From Cognatishimia activa (GTDB lineage Bacteria; Pseudomonadota; Alphaproteobacteria; Rhodobacterales; Rhodobacteraceae): a DNA stretch of 64,000 bases. Positions 27,281-37,364 of the stretch are shown one piece after another. How positions within the stretch are numbered: the first letter of the stretch is position 1; the number at the start of each line of letters is the position of its first letter. The notes below the pieces were generated by a model. It was given only the letters and a program-made list of their open reading frames with translations. It had not been told where the DNA came from and did no database searches. The position numbers were made by a program, and so were the translations under genes. The stretch is taken from positions 718,501-782,500 of the forward strand of contig NZ_CP096147.1 of assembly GCF_026016445.1 (NCBI RefSeq), read 5' to 3'.

Positions 27281-27748
27281 ATGAAACGTATCATGTTGAC
27301 TGTCGCCACAGTAGCATTCGCCAGCTCCGCTCAAGCGGAAGGAGATGCTGATGCAGGCAGGAAGGCCTTTGGGAAGTGTAAATCCTGTCACCAGGTTGTA
27401 AGCCCTGAGGGTGAAGTATTAATCAAAGGTGGCCGCACTGGGCCTAACCTTTACGGAGTCATTGGACGTGAAGCTGCTGCCACAGATTTCAAATACTCCA
27501 AGACCTTTAAAGCTCTGGCTGAAACCGGAGTCATCTGGGATGAAACAAGTCTGGCCGAATTCGTGAAAGACCCACGCGGGTACCTTAAAGCGCAAGGTAC
27601 TGATGGCAAAACGCGGATGACGTTTAAGCTTAAAAAGGGCGGTGAGGATGTCGCAGCCTTTCTGGCGAGCTTGAGCCTAGCACCAGAAGTAACAGCTGAG
27701 GTTGAGGGGGATGCTGCAGCAGCGGAAGAAGCAGCTGAGACCAACTGA
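27281..27748 (+). CDS. Periplasmic class I cytochrome c (cytochrome c2/c550 type)
   Basis: The start is placed at ATG 27281, where a Sec signal peptide (MKRIMLTVATVAFASSAQA) begins and a GAGGGA site sits upstream. Longer frames from 27161 or 27251 would spoil the signal. The mature protein has one haem site, CKSCH near residue 34, GPNLYGVIGR, and the distal Met ligand in KTRMTFKL near 112. This is the arrangement of soluble electron carriers between the bc1 complex and oxidases. A tail rich in Ala and Glu follows. It stands 95 bases after lipB. Confidence 0.9.
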   Translation: MKRIMLTVATVAFASSAQAEGDADAGRKAFGKCKSCHQVVSPEGEVLIKGGRTGPNLYGVIGREAAATDFKYSKTFKALAETGVIWDETSLAEFVKDPRGYLKAQGTDGKTRMTFKLKKGGEDVAAFLASLSLAPEVTAEVEGDAAAAEEAAETN

Positions 27749-27778
27749 GCTTACTGATAAATCTTTGCATTGCTAAGA

Positions 27779-27817
27779 ATAGCCCTTCTGAACCCAAAAT
27801 CAGAGGGGCTTTTTTTA
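27779..27817 (+). terminator. Rho-independent terminator after the cytochrome c gene
   Basis: An 11-bp stem (AGCCCTTCTGA at 27781-27791 with TCAGAGGGGCT at 27800-27810, one G-U pair) is followed by seven T residues. Confidence 0.93.
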
Positions 27818-27979
27818 TCTAAGCGTTTGGGCCAGACCGCTGGATGATCCAGAAGTTCTAAGGATTGGTAAACAAACGTAGTGGTTTGAGTGGTTTTAAG
27901 CATTCTGCATGTGATCCTTGGTTGAGGCAGGGCGTTCGTCACGTATTCTGATCGTGTCAACAAACGATCGGTTCCTGAC

Positions 27980-29581
27980 ATGCCAACCAAAATATCCGTA
28001 GACAAATCGCTTTCTCAGGCGCGCCAAGCTGTAAAGAAACAGGATTGGGTGACTGCGGTTCAACTTCTGCGGTCTGTGTTGGATCGCTTTCCAGCCAATA
28101 AAAAAGCCGCGAGAGCCCTAGGTGACATTCGCGTCACAGCGCTTCAAGCATTGCTTGAGTTGGCGAAAAGCGCTCAGGGCAATGAAGATTGGCGTCTGGC
28201 AAAAGCACAATTGGAAGCGGCACATTATCTCGCACCAGATTTGGTTGAGGTGCGCACAGCTTTGATTGAATGTTGTCTGGAAGCGAAGTTTCCAAAGCAA
28301 GCGCTTGGCTTAATAAAACCTGTTCTTGATCAGAATCCTGAATATGCACCCTATCTCGTGTATCAGGGACGCGCTTTGCATGAGCTTAATCAAGCTGATG
28401 CAGCGAAGCAGTCATTGAAGCGAGTTCTCGCGACTGCGCCCGACGATGTTTCTGCGCATCGCGTGTTGGCGACGGTTGAGCGTTCTCAAGGGGACCTCAT
28501 TAGTGCTCAGAAACATTTTGAGGCAGGCCTAAAGTCAGCCCCATGGGATGTCGGGATTATTCGAGACCTATCAGCGTTAAGGAGCGAGTTTTCACCTGAT
28601 GACCCTGTGATTGCACAGGCAAGGCAATCTCTTGCGAAATTGGGTTCAGAGAGCGTGAGGGGCGCATATTTGCATTTTGCCTTGTTTGATATGTTGAAAA
28701 AGGCAGGCGAGCGCGAGGCAGCCTTTGAGCACCTTATAAAGGGCAACAAGATTTTGGCAGCGCACCATCCATATGACTTTAAGTCTGAAGCCCTCGCTGG
28801 CGCGTTCTGCAAAGCCCAATTTTCCGAACCCTTGCAAACTAAAACTGAGAAGGTCGAAACCAAATTCATTTTTATCACTGGACTACCGAGAACCGGCACA
28901 ACCCTTGCCGAGCGCATTTTAGCAAGATCAGATGAGGTTCAAGCTGCAGGTGAATTAAACATCATCAGCACTGCAGTGCTCGAGAAGCTTCGCAGCATTC
29001 GCGATCGCTCCAATCAACGGATTACTGATAAAGACATCGCTTCGCTCCGGGAGCGTATCTTACTGGAGTTCGACCAGATTTCAGATGGGCACCCAGTCAT
29101 CGTTGACAAAATGCCATTAAATTTTCGCTGGATCGGTTTCATCTGCGCCGCTCTTCCAGAGGCGCGTATCGTACATATGAACCGTGATCTTCATGCCGTA
29201 GCGTGGTCGCTTTACCGGCATGCCTTTCAGGGCAGGGGACATGATTTTATCTATACGCCCGAAGATATCGCCCGCTTTATGATTTTCCATCGCGATATGA
29301 TGCAGCACTGGCGTCAAGTCTGTGGTGACCGCATTCATGATCTAAACTATTCCGATCTGGTGAACGATCAAAGTGCTGCAACACGCGGATTAGCGAAGGC
29401 GGTTGGTCTTGAGTGGACGGAAGCCTTCCTGTCGCCAGAAAAAGCGACCAACCACGTTAGAACATCCAGTGTCGTTCAGGTGACCAAGCCGATCTATCAA
29501 GGTAGCGATGAGACATGGAAGACCTTTGAGATGCAACTTGAGCCGCTCATGAAGGCGCTTGAAACCGCGAAACTGATATAA
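27980..29581 (+). CDS. TPR-containing sulfotransferase
   Basis: The 533-residue protein has TPR-like helical repeats in residues ~5-230 (for example LATVERSQGDLISAQKHFEAGL). A sulfotransferase domain follows from ~290, with the 5'-phosphosulfate loop GLPRTGTTLAERIL near 302 and VDKMPLNFRWIGFI near 375. Such enzymes transfer sulfate from PAPS to polysaccharide, protein or small molecules. They are common in roseobacters. The substrate is unknown; the polysaccharide genes are over 10 kb away. It is a single gene between terminators. Confidence 0.88.
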   Translation: MPTKISVDKSLSQARQAVKKQDWVTAVQLLRSVLDRFPANKKAARALGDIRVTALQALLELAKSAQGNEDWRLAKAQLEAAHYLAPDLVEVRTALIECCLEAKFPKQALGLIKPVLDQNPEYAPYLVYQGRALHELNQADAAKQSLKRVLATAPDDVSAHRVLATVERSQGDLISAQKHFEAGLKSAPWDVGIIRDLSALRSEFSPDDPVIAQARQSLAKLGSESVRGAYLHFALFDMLKKAGEREAAFEHLIKGNKILAAHHPYDFKSEALAGAFCKAQFSEPLQTKTEKVETKFIFITGLPRTGTTLAERILARSDEVQAAGELNIISTAVLEKLRSIRDRSNQRITDKDIASLRERILLEFDQISDGHPVIVDKMPLNFRWIGFICAALPEARIVHMNRDLHAVAWSLYRHAFQGRGHDFIYTPEDIARFMIFHRDMMQHWRQVCGDRIHDLNYSDLVNDQSAATRGLAKAVGLEWTEAFLSPEKATNHVRTSSVVQVTKPIYQGSDETWKTFEMQLEPLMKALETAKLI

Positions 29582-29610
29582 ACTCGGTAGCCTTAAACTG
29601 AATTAAACTG

Positions 29611-29643
29611 AAAAAGCCCGGCGTAAGCAAACGCCGGGCTTTG
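29611..29643. terminator. Bidirectional Rho-independent terminator
   Basis: A perfect 10-bp stem (AGCCCGGCGT/ACGCCGGGCT, loop AAGCAA) lies between the converging sulfotransferase and PiT genes, with an A-run on the left and T residues on the right, so it works for both strands. Confidence 0.92.
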
Positions 29644-29645
29644 TG

Positions 29646-31130
29646 TTAAGCGCTGATGCTGTTGAGCAGCAAGAACAGGATGCCTGATATCAAGGCGGTT
29701 GCTGGAACCGTAATCACCCAAGCTGCTGCGATTGTGAGGAAGTGAGAACGGCGCACCAATTTGCGACGACGGCGTTCTTCGCGAGAGTATTGCTTACGCT
29801 CCGGAACTGCCAAACGCGCCTGTTTGATGCGGCGCTCTGTGTACCATTCGCGGAAGAAGCCCACGCCGAAGACACCACCGACTGCGATGTGGGTGGAACT
29901 GACAGGCAGACCAAGCCAGCTCGCAACGATCACCGTGATGGCGGCAGAAAGCGCCACACAATAAGCGCGCATCGGGTTTAGCTTGGTGATCTGATCTCCA
30001 ACCATTTTGATGAGCTTTGGCCCAAAGAGAAACAGACCGAAGGAAATACCGAAGGCCCCAATGACCATGACCCAGAAAGGAATACTGACGGCTGCCAGAA
30101 AATCACCTGACCCAGACGCCTGAACAATCGCAGCCAATGGGCCGACAGCATTTGCCACGTCATTTGCACCATGTGCAAAGCTAAGTAGGGCTGCTGAGAC
30201 CACCAATGGGATGCCGAAGAGTACCTTCAGAGATTTGTTGCGGTTCTCTAGCCCTTCGGACTGTTTCTTGATCAGTGGGATCGTTAGGGCCCAAATCAAG
30301 ATGCCTGCCGCTGCGCCGATCATCAGAGCAGTTTGAAGGTCGATCTTGATGATCTTCTTAAGACCCTTGATGGCCAAGTAGGACGCGAATGCGCCCGCCA
30401 TGATGCCGACCAGTACAGGCACCCATTTGCGTGCCGCTGCGATCTTGTCTTCTTGATAAACGATCCGCACTTTGATGAACCAAAGAAAGCCCGCTGCGAT
30501 CAAACCGCCAAGAACCGGGGAGATCACCCAGCTTGCCGCGATCTTGCTCATCGTGCCCCAACTTACTGCGCCGAAACCTGCCGCAGCAATGCCAGCGCCC
30601 ATGACGCCACCAACAACAGAGTGCGTGGTGGAAACTGGCGCGCCGACCCAAGTGGCAAGGTTCACCCAAAGGGCAGAAGCCAAAAGTGCCGCCATCATGG
30701 CCCATATAAAGACTTCGGTCGTCCCAAGGCTTTCAGGGTCAATAATGCCTTTGGCAATGGTTTTTACAACATCACCACCTGCCAGTAGCGCACCGGCGCT
30801 TTCAAAGACCGCAGCGATCAGGATGGCGCCACCCATAGACAACGCTTTCGCCCCAACCGCCGGTCCCATGTTGTTGGCCACATCGTTGGCGCCGATGTTC
30901 AGCGCCATGTAGGCCCCGAAAGCCGCAGCGATTGTTACCAGCAACGCGTTGTTGGATTGCCCAAAAAAGAGTGCTGCGGTCAGACCTGCCACTGCGATAA
31001 AGACCAAAGCGATGCCGCCCCCCACAATCGGTCGAGCCGCAAATGAAGTGGCGCGTTCCAGATTGGACAGACGTCCAAGATCGCGATCCAGCGTTTCTAA
31101 GTGACGTGGATCAAGGTTGTTGTCAGACAT
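29646..31130 (-). CDS. PiT family inorganic phosphate transporter
   Basis: This 494-residue transporter has about eleven membrane segments and both copies of the PiT signature: GANDVANNMGPAVG near residue 80 and GANDVANAVGPLAAI near 325. APVSTTHSVVGG and PVSSTHIAVGG are the paired TTH/STH elements. It imports phosphate with protons or cations at the inner membrane. An N-terminal acidic ~35 residues and a basic stretch (SREERRRRKLVRR) near 460 are cytoplasmic. No Pho box was recognised upstream. Confidence 0.95.
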   Translation of the reverse strand: MSDNNLDPRHLETLDRDLGRLSNLERATSFAARPIVGGGIALVFIAVAGLTAALFFGQSNNALLVTIAAAFGAYMALNIGANDVANNMGPAVGAKALSMGGAILIAAVFESAGALLAGGDVVKTIAKGIIDPESLGTTEVFIWAMMAALLASALWVNLATWVGAPVSTTHSVVGGVMGAGIAAAGFGAVSWGTMSKIAASWVISPVLGGLIAAGFLWFIKVRIVYQEDKIAAARKWVPVLVGIMAGAFASYLAIKGLKKIIKIDLQTALMIGAAAGILIWALTIPLIKKQSEGLENRNKSLKVLFGIPLVVSAALLSFAHGANDVANAVGPLAAIVQASGSGDFLAAVSIPFWVMVIGAFGISFGLFLFGPKLIKMVGDQITKLNPMRAYCVALSAAITVIVASWLGLPVSSTHIAVGGVFGVGFFREWYTERRIKQARLAVPERKQYSREERRRRKLVRRSHFLTIAAAWVITVPATALISGILFLLLNSISA

Positions 31131-31228
31131 GTTCTATACCCCGATGAATCGACCATCGGAGTAGGTGGGCTCGCCTGCGAAAGCAACAGTTTTGTAACAG
31201 TTTTGTGACATGCGGCCCGGTGGGCCAC

Positions 31229-31687
31229 CTAGAAGTTTTGCAGGATTTTCTTGAGTTCCGGTTCGGAAACGAGGTTGGCTGCTTCCTGCGGACTGACCCA
31301 TTTTCGCTCACGTTCAGACGCTTCCGGGAATTGGTCGGACAGTTCTTTTACTTCGACCGGGTAAACCAGAGCTTTGATGGGTTGCGGCCAGCCTGCAGGT
31401 TTTCGTTTGTCATAGCTGAAATGTCCAAGCGCATGTTTGTCTGTATAACCGACGCGCACACCAGCTTCCTCCCAAGCTTCCACGAGGGCTGCTTCACAGG
31501 ATTCCTTACCCCGCATGGGCCAGCCCTTGGGAATAATCCAACGCCCGGTATCTCGGCTGGTTATAACAAGTACTTCCCGACCTCCTTTGCCATCGCGATA
31601 GCAAAGTGCGGCAACTTGAAGTCGGCTTGGACGTTGTAAAAGCGGGGAGAGGAATTCCCCCCACATAAATTTAAGTGGATTCTGCAT
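31229..31687 (-). CDS. NUDIX hydrolase (DIPP-like variant)
   Basis: The 152-residue protein has a recognisable NUDIX box near residues 55-77, GWPMRGKESCEAALVEAWEEAG. It has one extra residue between the first Gly and Glu, as in diphosphoinositol-polyphosphate phosphohydrolases, and the normal Arg of REXXEE is a Val. The metal-binding EAWEEAG glutamates are intact. IPKGWP just before the box also fits the DIPP type. Substrate unknown. It is read leftward toward the PiT gene, with 98 bases between. Confidence 0.88.
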   Translation of the reverse strand: MQNPLKFMWGEFLSPLLQRPSRLQVAALCYRDGKGGREVLVITSRDTGRWIIPKGWPMRGKESCEAALVEAWEEAGVRVGYTDKHALGHFSYDKRKPAGWPQPIKALVYPVEVKELSDQFPEASERERKWVSPQEAANLVSEPELKKILQNF

Positions 31688-31988
31688 CCGAATTGCCTGC
31701 GCTCGATTTTTATCGGTGTTTCACCGTTTTGATTGGAGCCGAACCTAAGGGATACACGTCAGAATTGCAAATCGCTGCAGTTTGGACACCAAATGAGCTT
31801 TGGCTTTATCAATTTGCGTCCTGCCACCTGAGAAGTTTGGAATAGATCAAGCGCCCCGCGACGTTTTTTCTTGATCTGCGTCAAAGACGGTCATTGCCGC
31901 GCAGCCCTTAGCACACTAAAACGTCCAAGGAATCCGAGCGCGAGAGGTGACTCTCGCGCCAATCATGCACTTCAACAGGAGGCGAGGC
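31688..31988. other. Divergent intergenic region of the NUDIX and ctaD genes
   Basis: About 300 bases without a gene. The only strong element is an FNR-type box at 31871-31884, followed by ribosome site AGGAGGCG before ctaD. No structured RNA is evident. Confidence 0.5.
31871..31884. promoter_or_regulatory. FNR/FnrL-type box upstream of ctaD
   Basis: TTGATctgcGTCAA matches the consensus TTGAT-N4-ATCAA with a single change. Read on the other strand it is the common Rhodobacter form TTGAC-N4-ATCAA. It lies 105 bases before the ctaD start, so oxygen-dependent control of the oxidase is likely. Whether it activates or represses cannot be told without the transcription start. Confidence 0.7.
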
Positions 31989-33668
31989 ATGGCAGACGCA
32001 GCCATTCAGGGCCACGAACACGAGGACGACCGTAGCTTCTTTACGCGCTGGTTCATGTCCACGAACCACAAAGACATCGGTATCCTTTACCTCATCGTAT
32101 CCGCAGTCGTCGGCTTGATCGCCGTTGCACTGACTGTCGGTATGCGTCTGGAGCTTATGGAGCCAGGCGTTCAGTACATGTGTCAGGAAGGCAGCCGCTT
32201 CCTGAGCCTCGGTGCGACCACCGAAGGCTGTACGCCAAACGGTCACCTTTGGAACGTTTTCATCACCTACCACGGTGTTCTGATGATGTTCTTCGTTGTT
32301 ATCCCAGCGCTTTTCGGTGGCTTTGGTAACTACTTTATGCCGCTGCAAATCGGCGCGCCTGATATGGCCTTCCCACGTATGAACAACCTGAGCTTCTGGC
32401 TCTATGTTGCGGGTACATCTCTGGGTGTGGCGTCCATGTTCTCTCCAGGTGGCAACGGTCAGCTGGGTTCTGGTGTAGGCTGGGTTCTCTACCCACCGCT
32501 TTCCACCTCTGAAGCAGGCCTGTCCATGGACCTCGCGATCTTCGCGGTTCACGTGTCCGGTGCCTCTTCGATCCTTGGTGCGATCAACATGATCACAACT
32601 TTCCTGAACATGCGTGCCCCAGGCATGACCCTGTTCAAGGTTCCTCTGTTCTCTTGGTCCATCTTCGTGACCGCATGGCTGATCCTTCTGGCGCTTCCAG
32701 TTCTGGCTGGCGCGATCACTATGCTGCTGACCGACCGTAACTTCGGCACCACCTTCTTTGATCCAGCAGGCGGCGGCGACCCGATCCTGTATCAGCACAT
32801 CCTGTGGTTCTTCGGACACCCAGAAGTGTACATCGTGATCCTGCCAGGCTTCGGAATCATCTCTCACGTGATCGCAACATTCGCGCGTAAGCCAGTCTTC
32901 GGCTACCTGCCAATGGTCTGGGCGATCATCGCGATTGGTGCACTGGGCTTCGTTGTTTGGGCACACCACATGTACACAGCTGGTATGTCGCTGACTCAGC
33001 AGTCCTACTTCATGATGGCAACCATGGTGATCGCGGTTCCAACCGGGGTGAAGATCTTCTCTTGGATCGCGACCATGTGGGGCGGCTCAATCGAGTTCAA
33101 GGCACCGATGCTCTTCGCATTCGGCTTCCTGTTCCTCTTCACCGCAGGCGGCGTGACAGGCATTGTTCTGTCCCAAGCAGGCGTGGACCGTGCATACCAC
33201 GACACTTACTACGTGGTGGCGCACTTCCACTACGTGATGTCCTTGGGTGCGGTATTCGCGATCTTCGCGGGCATCTATTTCTACTTCGGTAAAATGTCTG
33301 GTCGCCACTACCCAGAATTCTGGGCGAAGGTTCACTTCTGGATGTTCTTCATCGGCGCAAACCTGACCTTCTTCCCACAGCACTTCTTGGGTCGTCAGGG
33401 TATGCCACGTCGTTACATCGACTACCCAGAAGCGTTCGCATACTGGAACAAGATCAGCTCCTACGGTGCGTTCATCTCCTTCGCGTCCTTCCTGCTGTTC
33501 TTCGGCATCATGTTCTACGCAGCCTTCAAAGGCCGCCGCGTGACCGAAAACAACTACTGGAACGAATACGCGGATACTCTGGAATGGACACTTCCTTGCC
33601 CACCACCAGAGCACACCTTCGAAATCCTGCCTAAGCAGGAGGACTGGGACAAGGGCCACGCGCACTAA
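31989..33668 (+). CDS. ctaD: Cytochrome c oxidase subunit I (aa3 type)
   Basis: The start is set at ATG 31989 behind AGGAGGCG; an upstream frame start adds a meaningless tail. The 559 residues span about twelve membrane helices. Key sites are seen: [10 protein letters not shown] with the CuB His and cross-linked Tyr near 277, HHMYTAG near 325, the K-channel Lys in PTGVKIFSW near 353, and [13 protein letters not shown] near 403-415 with haem and CuB His ligands. [11 protein letters not shown] and APDMAFPR include D-channel residues. It reduces oxygen and pumps protons. Strong codon bias produces long antisense open frames. Subunits II and III are not in the window. Confidence 0.97.
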   Translation: MADAAIQGHEHEDDRSFFTRWFMSTNHKDIGILYLIVSAVVGLIAVALTVGMRLELMEPGVQYMCQEGSRFLSLGATTEGCTPNGHLWNVFITYHGVLMMFFVVIPALFGGFGNYFMPLQIGAPDMAFPRMNNLSFWLYVAGTSLGVASMFSPGGNGQLGSGVGWVLYPPLSTSEAGLSMDLAIFAVHVSGASSILGAINMITTFLNMRAPGMTLFKVPLFSWSIFVTAWLILLALPVLAGAITMLLTDRNFGTTFFDPAGGGDPILYQHILWFFGHPEVYIVILPGFGIISHVIATFARKPVFGYLPMVWAIIAIGALGFVVWAHHMYTAGMSLTQQSYFMMATMVIAVPTGVKIFSWIATMWGGSIEFKAPMLFAFGFLFLFTAGGVTGIVLSQAGVDRAYHDTYYVVAHFHYVMSLGAVFAIFAGIYFYFGKMSGRHYPEFWAKVHFWMFFIGANLTFFPQHFLGRQGMPRRYIDYPEAFAYWNKISSYGAFISFASFLLFFGIMFYAAFKGRRVTENNYWNEYADTLEWTLPCPPPEHTFEILPKQEDWDKGHAH

Positions 33669-33691
33669 TCCCTCTCTTGGAAATCGCAGCG

Positions 33692-33724
33692 AGGCCCCGG
33701 ATCTTCCGGGGCCTTTCTTTTTTT
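33692..33724 (+). terminator. Rho-independent terminator after ctaD
   Basis: A perfect 9-bp stem (AGGCCCCGG, loop ATCTT, CCGGGGCCT) ends in a T-rich tract at 33712-33724. Confidence 0.93.
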
Positions 33725-33735
33725 GGAGATGAGAT

Positions 33736-34350
33736 GTGACAAATATTCACGAAATCAAAGCAAAGACCCAGGCGGTCTATGACCGAAAAGCAAAGGCCTG
33801 GGATCACGGACGGAAGATTTCTTCTGGAGAAGAGGCTTGGATTTCTGAACTCTTGCGCGGAGTGCCTTCTGAGAGCGCTGTTCTCGACCTGGGTTGCGGC
33901 ACAGGCAAGCCATTGGCGCAATATGCGATGGATGCAGGGCTAAAACTGACTGGCTTAGATAGCAGCCCGGAGATGATCCGACTGGCGCAAGCGAACTTCC
34001 CGCAGGCCAAGTGGGTTGTCCAGGACATGTGTCAGTGGGATGAGCCTGACACCTATGACATCATTCACAGCTGGGATGGTTTCTTTCACCTTTCGCCCGA
34101 AGAGCAACGTCGGCTGTTGCCGAAGCTTGCTGAGGGGCTAAGGGCAGGCGGCAAACTGCTTCTGACGATTGGAGATGGGGAAGAGGAGGTCATAGGTCAG
34201 GTCCACGGTGATCCCGTCTACCACGCATCGCTTTCGCACTCAGAGTACACTAAACTTCTGGAAGCAGCTGGCATCGGAAGCGCTACCATCTCTGATTATG
34301 ACCACTTCGATGCCAATCGCATCGTTCTTTTCGCAACGAAAGCAGCCTAG
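33736..34350 (+). CDS. Class I SAM-dependent methyltransferase
   Basis: The 204-residue protein has the Rossmann-like methyltransferase core: VLDLGCGTGKPL near 49 (motif I), LTGLDSSPEMI near 70 (post-I, with acidic ribose contact) and DIIHSWDGFFHL near 110. It starts with GTG 33736 since the overlapping ATG runs into a stop. GGAGATGAG lies upstream. The acceptor is unknown. It is separated from the DUF2244 gene by only six bases, so the two are probably one unit. Confidence 0.88.
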   Translation: MTNIHEIKAKTQAVYDRKAKAWDHGRKISSGEEAWISELLRGVPSESAVLDLGCGTGKPLAQYAMDAGLKLTGLDSSPEMIRLAQANFPQAKWVVQDMCQWDEPDTYDIIHSWDGFFHLSPEEQRRLLPKLAEGLRAGGKLLLTIGDGEEEVIGQVHGDPVYHASLSHSEYTKLLEAAGIGSATISDYDHFDANRIVLFATKAA

Positions 34351-34356
34351 CTCAAT

Positions 34357-34842
34357 ATGCCCTATCATTGGACAGACACGCCTGAAGGGCCATTGGTATT
34401 GGAGCTTTCAGCGCACAACTCTCTGACGCCCAGGGGTTTCGTATGGATGATCGGGATAACCTCTGCTCTTTTGGTTCTGCCGCTTTTCTCTGTTCTGGGA
34501 ACAGTGATCCTGTGGTGGATGCTACCGTTCCTTGCGGCGGCTGTGGCGATGCTTTGGTTCGCCTTGAAACGCAGCTACGCCGACCGCAGGGTCTATGAGA
34601 CCCTAGAGCGAAAAGGTGACGATGTAACACTCACCCACTTTCCGGCACGTGGGCAACCGGTCAGTTGGTCGTGCAATATCTTTTGGGTCCGTGTGGATAT
34701 TCACAAGACCGGTGGGCCTGTGGATCACTACCTGACTCTCACTGGAAGCGGACGGACCGTAGAGATTGGAAAGTTTCTATCGGAAGATGAGAGAAAGGCA
34801 TTGTTTGGTGAATTGTCGAATTACCTTAGTGAACAGCGCTAA
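34357..34842 (+). CDS. DUF2244 domain membrane protein
   Basis: The 161-residue protein has two membrane helices (~26-62) and a C-terminal soluble part with ETLERKGDDVTLTHF, WVRVDIHKTGG and VEIGKFLSEDERKALF, the pattern of DUF2244. These proteins are commonly found near cytochrome oxidase genes in alphaproteobacteria, as here, but the biochemical role is unknown. Confidence 0.8.
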   Translation: MPYHWTDTPEGPLVLELSAHNSLTPRGFVWMIGITSALLVLPLFSVLGTVILWWMLPFLAAAVAMLWFALKRSYADRRVYETLERKGDDVTLTHFPARGQPVSWSCNIFWVRVDIHKTGGPVDHYLTLTGSGRTVEIGKFLSEDERKALFGELSNYLSEQR

Positions 34843-35066
34843 ACCTTAGGTGGCGTCCTCTCTCGTGGTCTATAATTGAAATTTTGCGAGGCAATTTTTC
34901 GGAAAGCATTTAAAAATATACAATTTTTCTAGTCTCAATTGAGACCAATATTTCCAGTTTTTGACCACTTTATGCGATTTTCTGCATATTATTGATTTAT
35001 ATCAATTGACATAATTTCTATTTATGGTTGAGCTTGTCTCAAAATGATAACTAATTGAGGTAACGA

Positions 35067-36197
35067 ATGCAGCAATTGGAAGGGCTGCAGGGATCAGGGC
35101 AGATTCCCATGCACGGCCAATTTCGATGGTCAAAATCCCATATTTTTGGGGCCATTATACTTTGTGGACTGGCTTATCCGGAAAACGGGAAAGCAAAAGA
35201 TATTAATACTCTAGCAGCCAATGCGAATTGTGATCGTGTCACGATAAAGCAGGCCGCACGTGAGCCCGATGCAGCAGACAGTGAGAAAGTTGATTGGCTT
35301 GCAATCAACCGCATGCAGCGCGAGTACACCGGTCAAGAGTTGCTTCCCGAACATTTCCCAGACGAACCACAACATGACACAGTTACGGGCTGTGCAATCA
35401 AGAACGACGAACACGCAGCCGGAGTGGGGGATAGCGACTTAGAAGACGTTCAAGTTGCTGAAATGGAATTTGTGGGTTGGGCGAAAAACGCCGCGGTCGC
35501 GCAAGAAGCTCAGGAGGAGGTTGAGCACGACGGCGTCGTAAGATTACAGAGCAAAATGGATGAGCCAGAAACAGACATCATCAGATACTTAACAACTGAA
35601 GCTTCCCTAATCGTTCGATGCACTTCCATTCTCCTGCTAACCGCGATTGCAGTCGCAGTCGCTTTTGGTCTGCGGTTCGTTTTCAAAATTATCATCGGGC
35701 TTATGCAACGACGCAGAGTTTGTCATATTCCGTGTTCTCTTGTCACAACAAACCAACATGTGATTGAGGGGCACATGACAGTCATTGGGCTTCGAAGCTT
35801 CCGATTTGTTCCCGTGAATCAAGATGAGATGACATTCTTCAAGAAGACGCTCGATGAGCCTGAAATGTTCTATTTCAGTGTTCATGTCGGGGACTTGGAG
35901 TTTGAAGTATTTGTGGATGGCATTCGGGGGTATTATTCACCAGTCGCCTTCGATGATAAATTGACCCCGAAAATACAAAAGCAAATCCTAGAGTATTCGA
36001 CAATTGCGCCGAAGATCGGTCAGTTAATTGTGGTGCCTTACAACGTCAAAAAGCACAAAGCACATATTAAAAACCGTGCCAACAACACGGTTTATATAGA
36101 CGAGCGCAAGGTTAAGGGTGCGGATAAAAACTTAGGCCATTCCTCCATCCGTAAGGCCCTTCGCAATGCGCGCATAGGCTTCAGCCATAGCACCTGA
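35067..36197 (+). CDS. AT-rich hypothetical membrane protein (possible distant PilZ-like C-domain)
   Basis: I do not recognise this 376-residue protein. It has a signal-like hydrophobic stretch near 26-38, an acidic middle part, a membrane helix near 187-212, then RRRVCHIPC and a ~140-residue C-terminal domain ending in a basic segment. The RRR-x-C-x-I-P start of that domain is weakly like PilZ, but no clear D/NxSxxG is present. Base composition is lower in GC than neighbours and the 224 bases before it are very AT-rich. Its last 22 codons overlap the converging apbC gene. A GAGG ribosome site precedes the start. Horizontal origin is plausible. Confidence 0.6.
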   Translation: MQQLEGLQGSGQIPMHGQFRWSKSHIFGAIILCGLAYPENGKAKDINTLAANANCDRVTIKQAAREPDAADSEKVDWLAINRMQREYTGQELLPEHFPDEPQHDTVTGCAIKNDEHAAGVGDSDLEDVQVAEMEFVGWAKNAAVAQEAQEEVEHDGVVRLQSKMDEPETDIIRYLTTEASLIVRCTSILLLTAIAVAVAFGLRFVFKIIIGLMQRRRVCHIPCSLVTTNQHVIEGHMTVIGLRSFRFVPVNQDEMTFFKKTLDEPEMFYFSVHVGDLEFEVFVDGIRGYYSPVAFDDKLTPKIQKQILEYSTIAPKIGQLIVVPYNVKKHKAHIKNRANNTVYIDERKVKGADKNLGHSSIRKALRNARIGFSHST

Positions 36198-37202
36198 CCC
36201 AGCTGCAATTGGCGTGCCTGCATCACCAGCGAGACGTGTCTCAAGATCGATTGGCAGAGCTCCCAGAAGCGGTACGCCCAGCTTTTCAGCCTCGGCAGCC
36301 ACGCCACCGTGACCGAAGATATGCTCTTCGTGGCCACAGTTGGAGCATACGTGGAAAGACATGTTTTCGATCATGCCAAGGACGGGTGTTTTTAGAGCAC
36401 CGAACATATCAAGGGCTTTGCGGGCATCCAGCAGAGCCACGTCTTGTGGCGTGGAGACCAGGATCGCACCTGTGAGTTCCGTCTTCTGACACAGGGTCAG
36501 TTGAACGTCTCCAGTTCCTGGTGGGAGGTCGACAAGCAATACATCCAACTCGCCCCACTGTACCTGACCTAGCATCTGCTGCAGCGCACCCATCAGCATC
36601 GGACCGCGCCAGACCACAGCTTTGTCAGGGTCAAGCATAAAGCCAATAGACATCAAGGTTACGCCATGGGATTGCAGTGGGATAATGGTTTTGCCGTCTG
36701 GAGAAGAAGGGCGTTTTTGAATGCCCATCATGCGAGGCTGTGAGGGGCCATAGATATCAGCGTCCAATAGTCCGACTTTGCGACCCTGCTTTGCCAGTGC
36801 AACCGCCAGGTTGCTGGACACCGTTGATTTCCCTACGCCACCTTTGCCAGAGCCAATCGCGATGATGCGTTTCACACCTGCAATTTTCATCGGGCCATCT
36901 TGTGGTTTTGGGTGACCACCTACTTTCAGGCTTGGAGGCGCCTTTTGTTCTGCAGGTCCGTGCGCGGTCAGTGCGACTTGAACAGAGGAAACACCGGGAA
37001 CCTGACCAACAACCTGTTCCGCAGCCTGACGCAGACCTTCCATACGACGTGCAAGTTCAGGGGAGGGGGCCTCGATCACAAATTTGACCTTGCCATCTTC
37101 AACCGATAGCGCGCGGATCATATCGTTGCTGACAAGATTTCCGCCATCTGGCAGCCCAAGGCTTTCAAGCGCGGATTTAATCTGTTGTTCGGTCACGGCC
37201 AT
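36132..37202 (-). CDS. apbC: Mrp/ApbC/NBP35-type iron-sulfur cluster carrier ATPase
   Basis: The start is ATG 37202, preceded by AAAGGAGA; the upstream extension has no support. The 356-residue protein has an N-terminal DUF59 (MIP18-like) domain at ~5-80. A deviant P-loop [20 protein letters not shown] follows at ~113-132, with the double-lysine pattern, and [12 protein letters not shown] (switch I) near 140. HVCSNCG with the CxxC that holds a bridging 4Fe-4S cluster lies near 285. It delivers iron-sulfur clusters to apoproteins. Its 3' end overlaps the orphan gene of the other strand. Confidence 0.95.
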   Translation of the reverse strand: MAVTEQQIKSALESLGLPDGGNLVSNDMIRALSVEDGKVKFVIEAPSPELARRMEGLRQAAEQVVGQVPGVSSVQVALTAHGPAEQKAPPSLKVGGHPKPQDGPMKIAGVKRIIAIGSGKGGVGKSTVSSNLAVALAKQGRKVGLLDADIYGPSQPRMMGIQKRPSSPDGKTIIPLQSHGVTLMSIGFMLDPDKAVVWRGPMLMGALQQMLGQVQWGELDVLLVDLPPGTGDVQLTLCQKTELTGAILVSTPQDVALLDARKALDMFGALKTPVLGMIENMSFHVCSNCGHEEHIFGHGGVAAEAEKLGVPLLGALPIDLETRLAGDAGTPIAAGSGAMAEAYARIAKGLTDGGMA

Positions 37203-37364
37203 GGCATGTCTCCTTTGTGCGCACTCTGCCTGCTGAGCGGCTGGGCGCAACCCATATCATTAATAAGTTGCATTGAGACTGCGCAATTTGACGCGAGCGA
37301 AATCCAATAATTGACCAAATGGTTGCTATTCATTTTCTGCATAGCAGCAATGCAAGCCTGGCCG

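Noticed and set aside
31908..32969. A 353-codon antisense frame across ctaD
   Set aside because: It is a shadow of the strong codon bias of ctaD. Its product is polar, rich in His/Glu/Arg, without any domain, and the true gene on the plus strand is certain.
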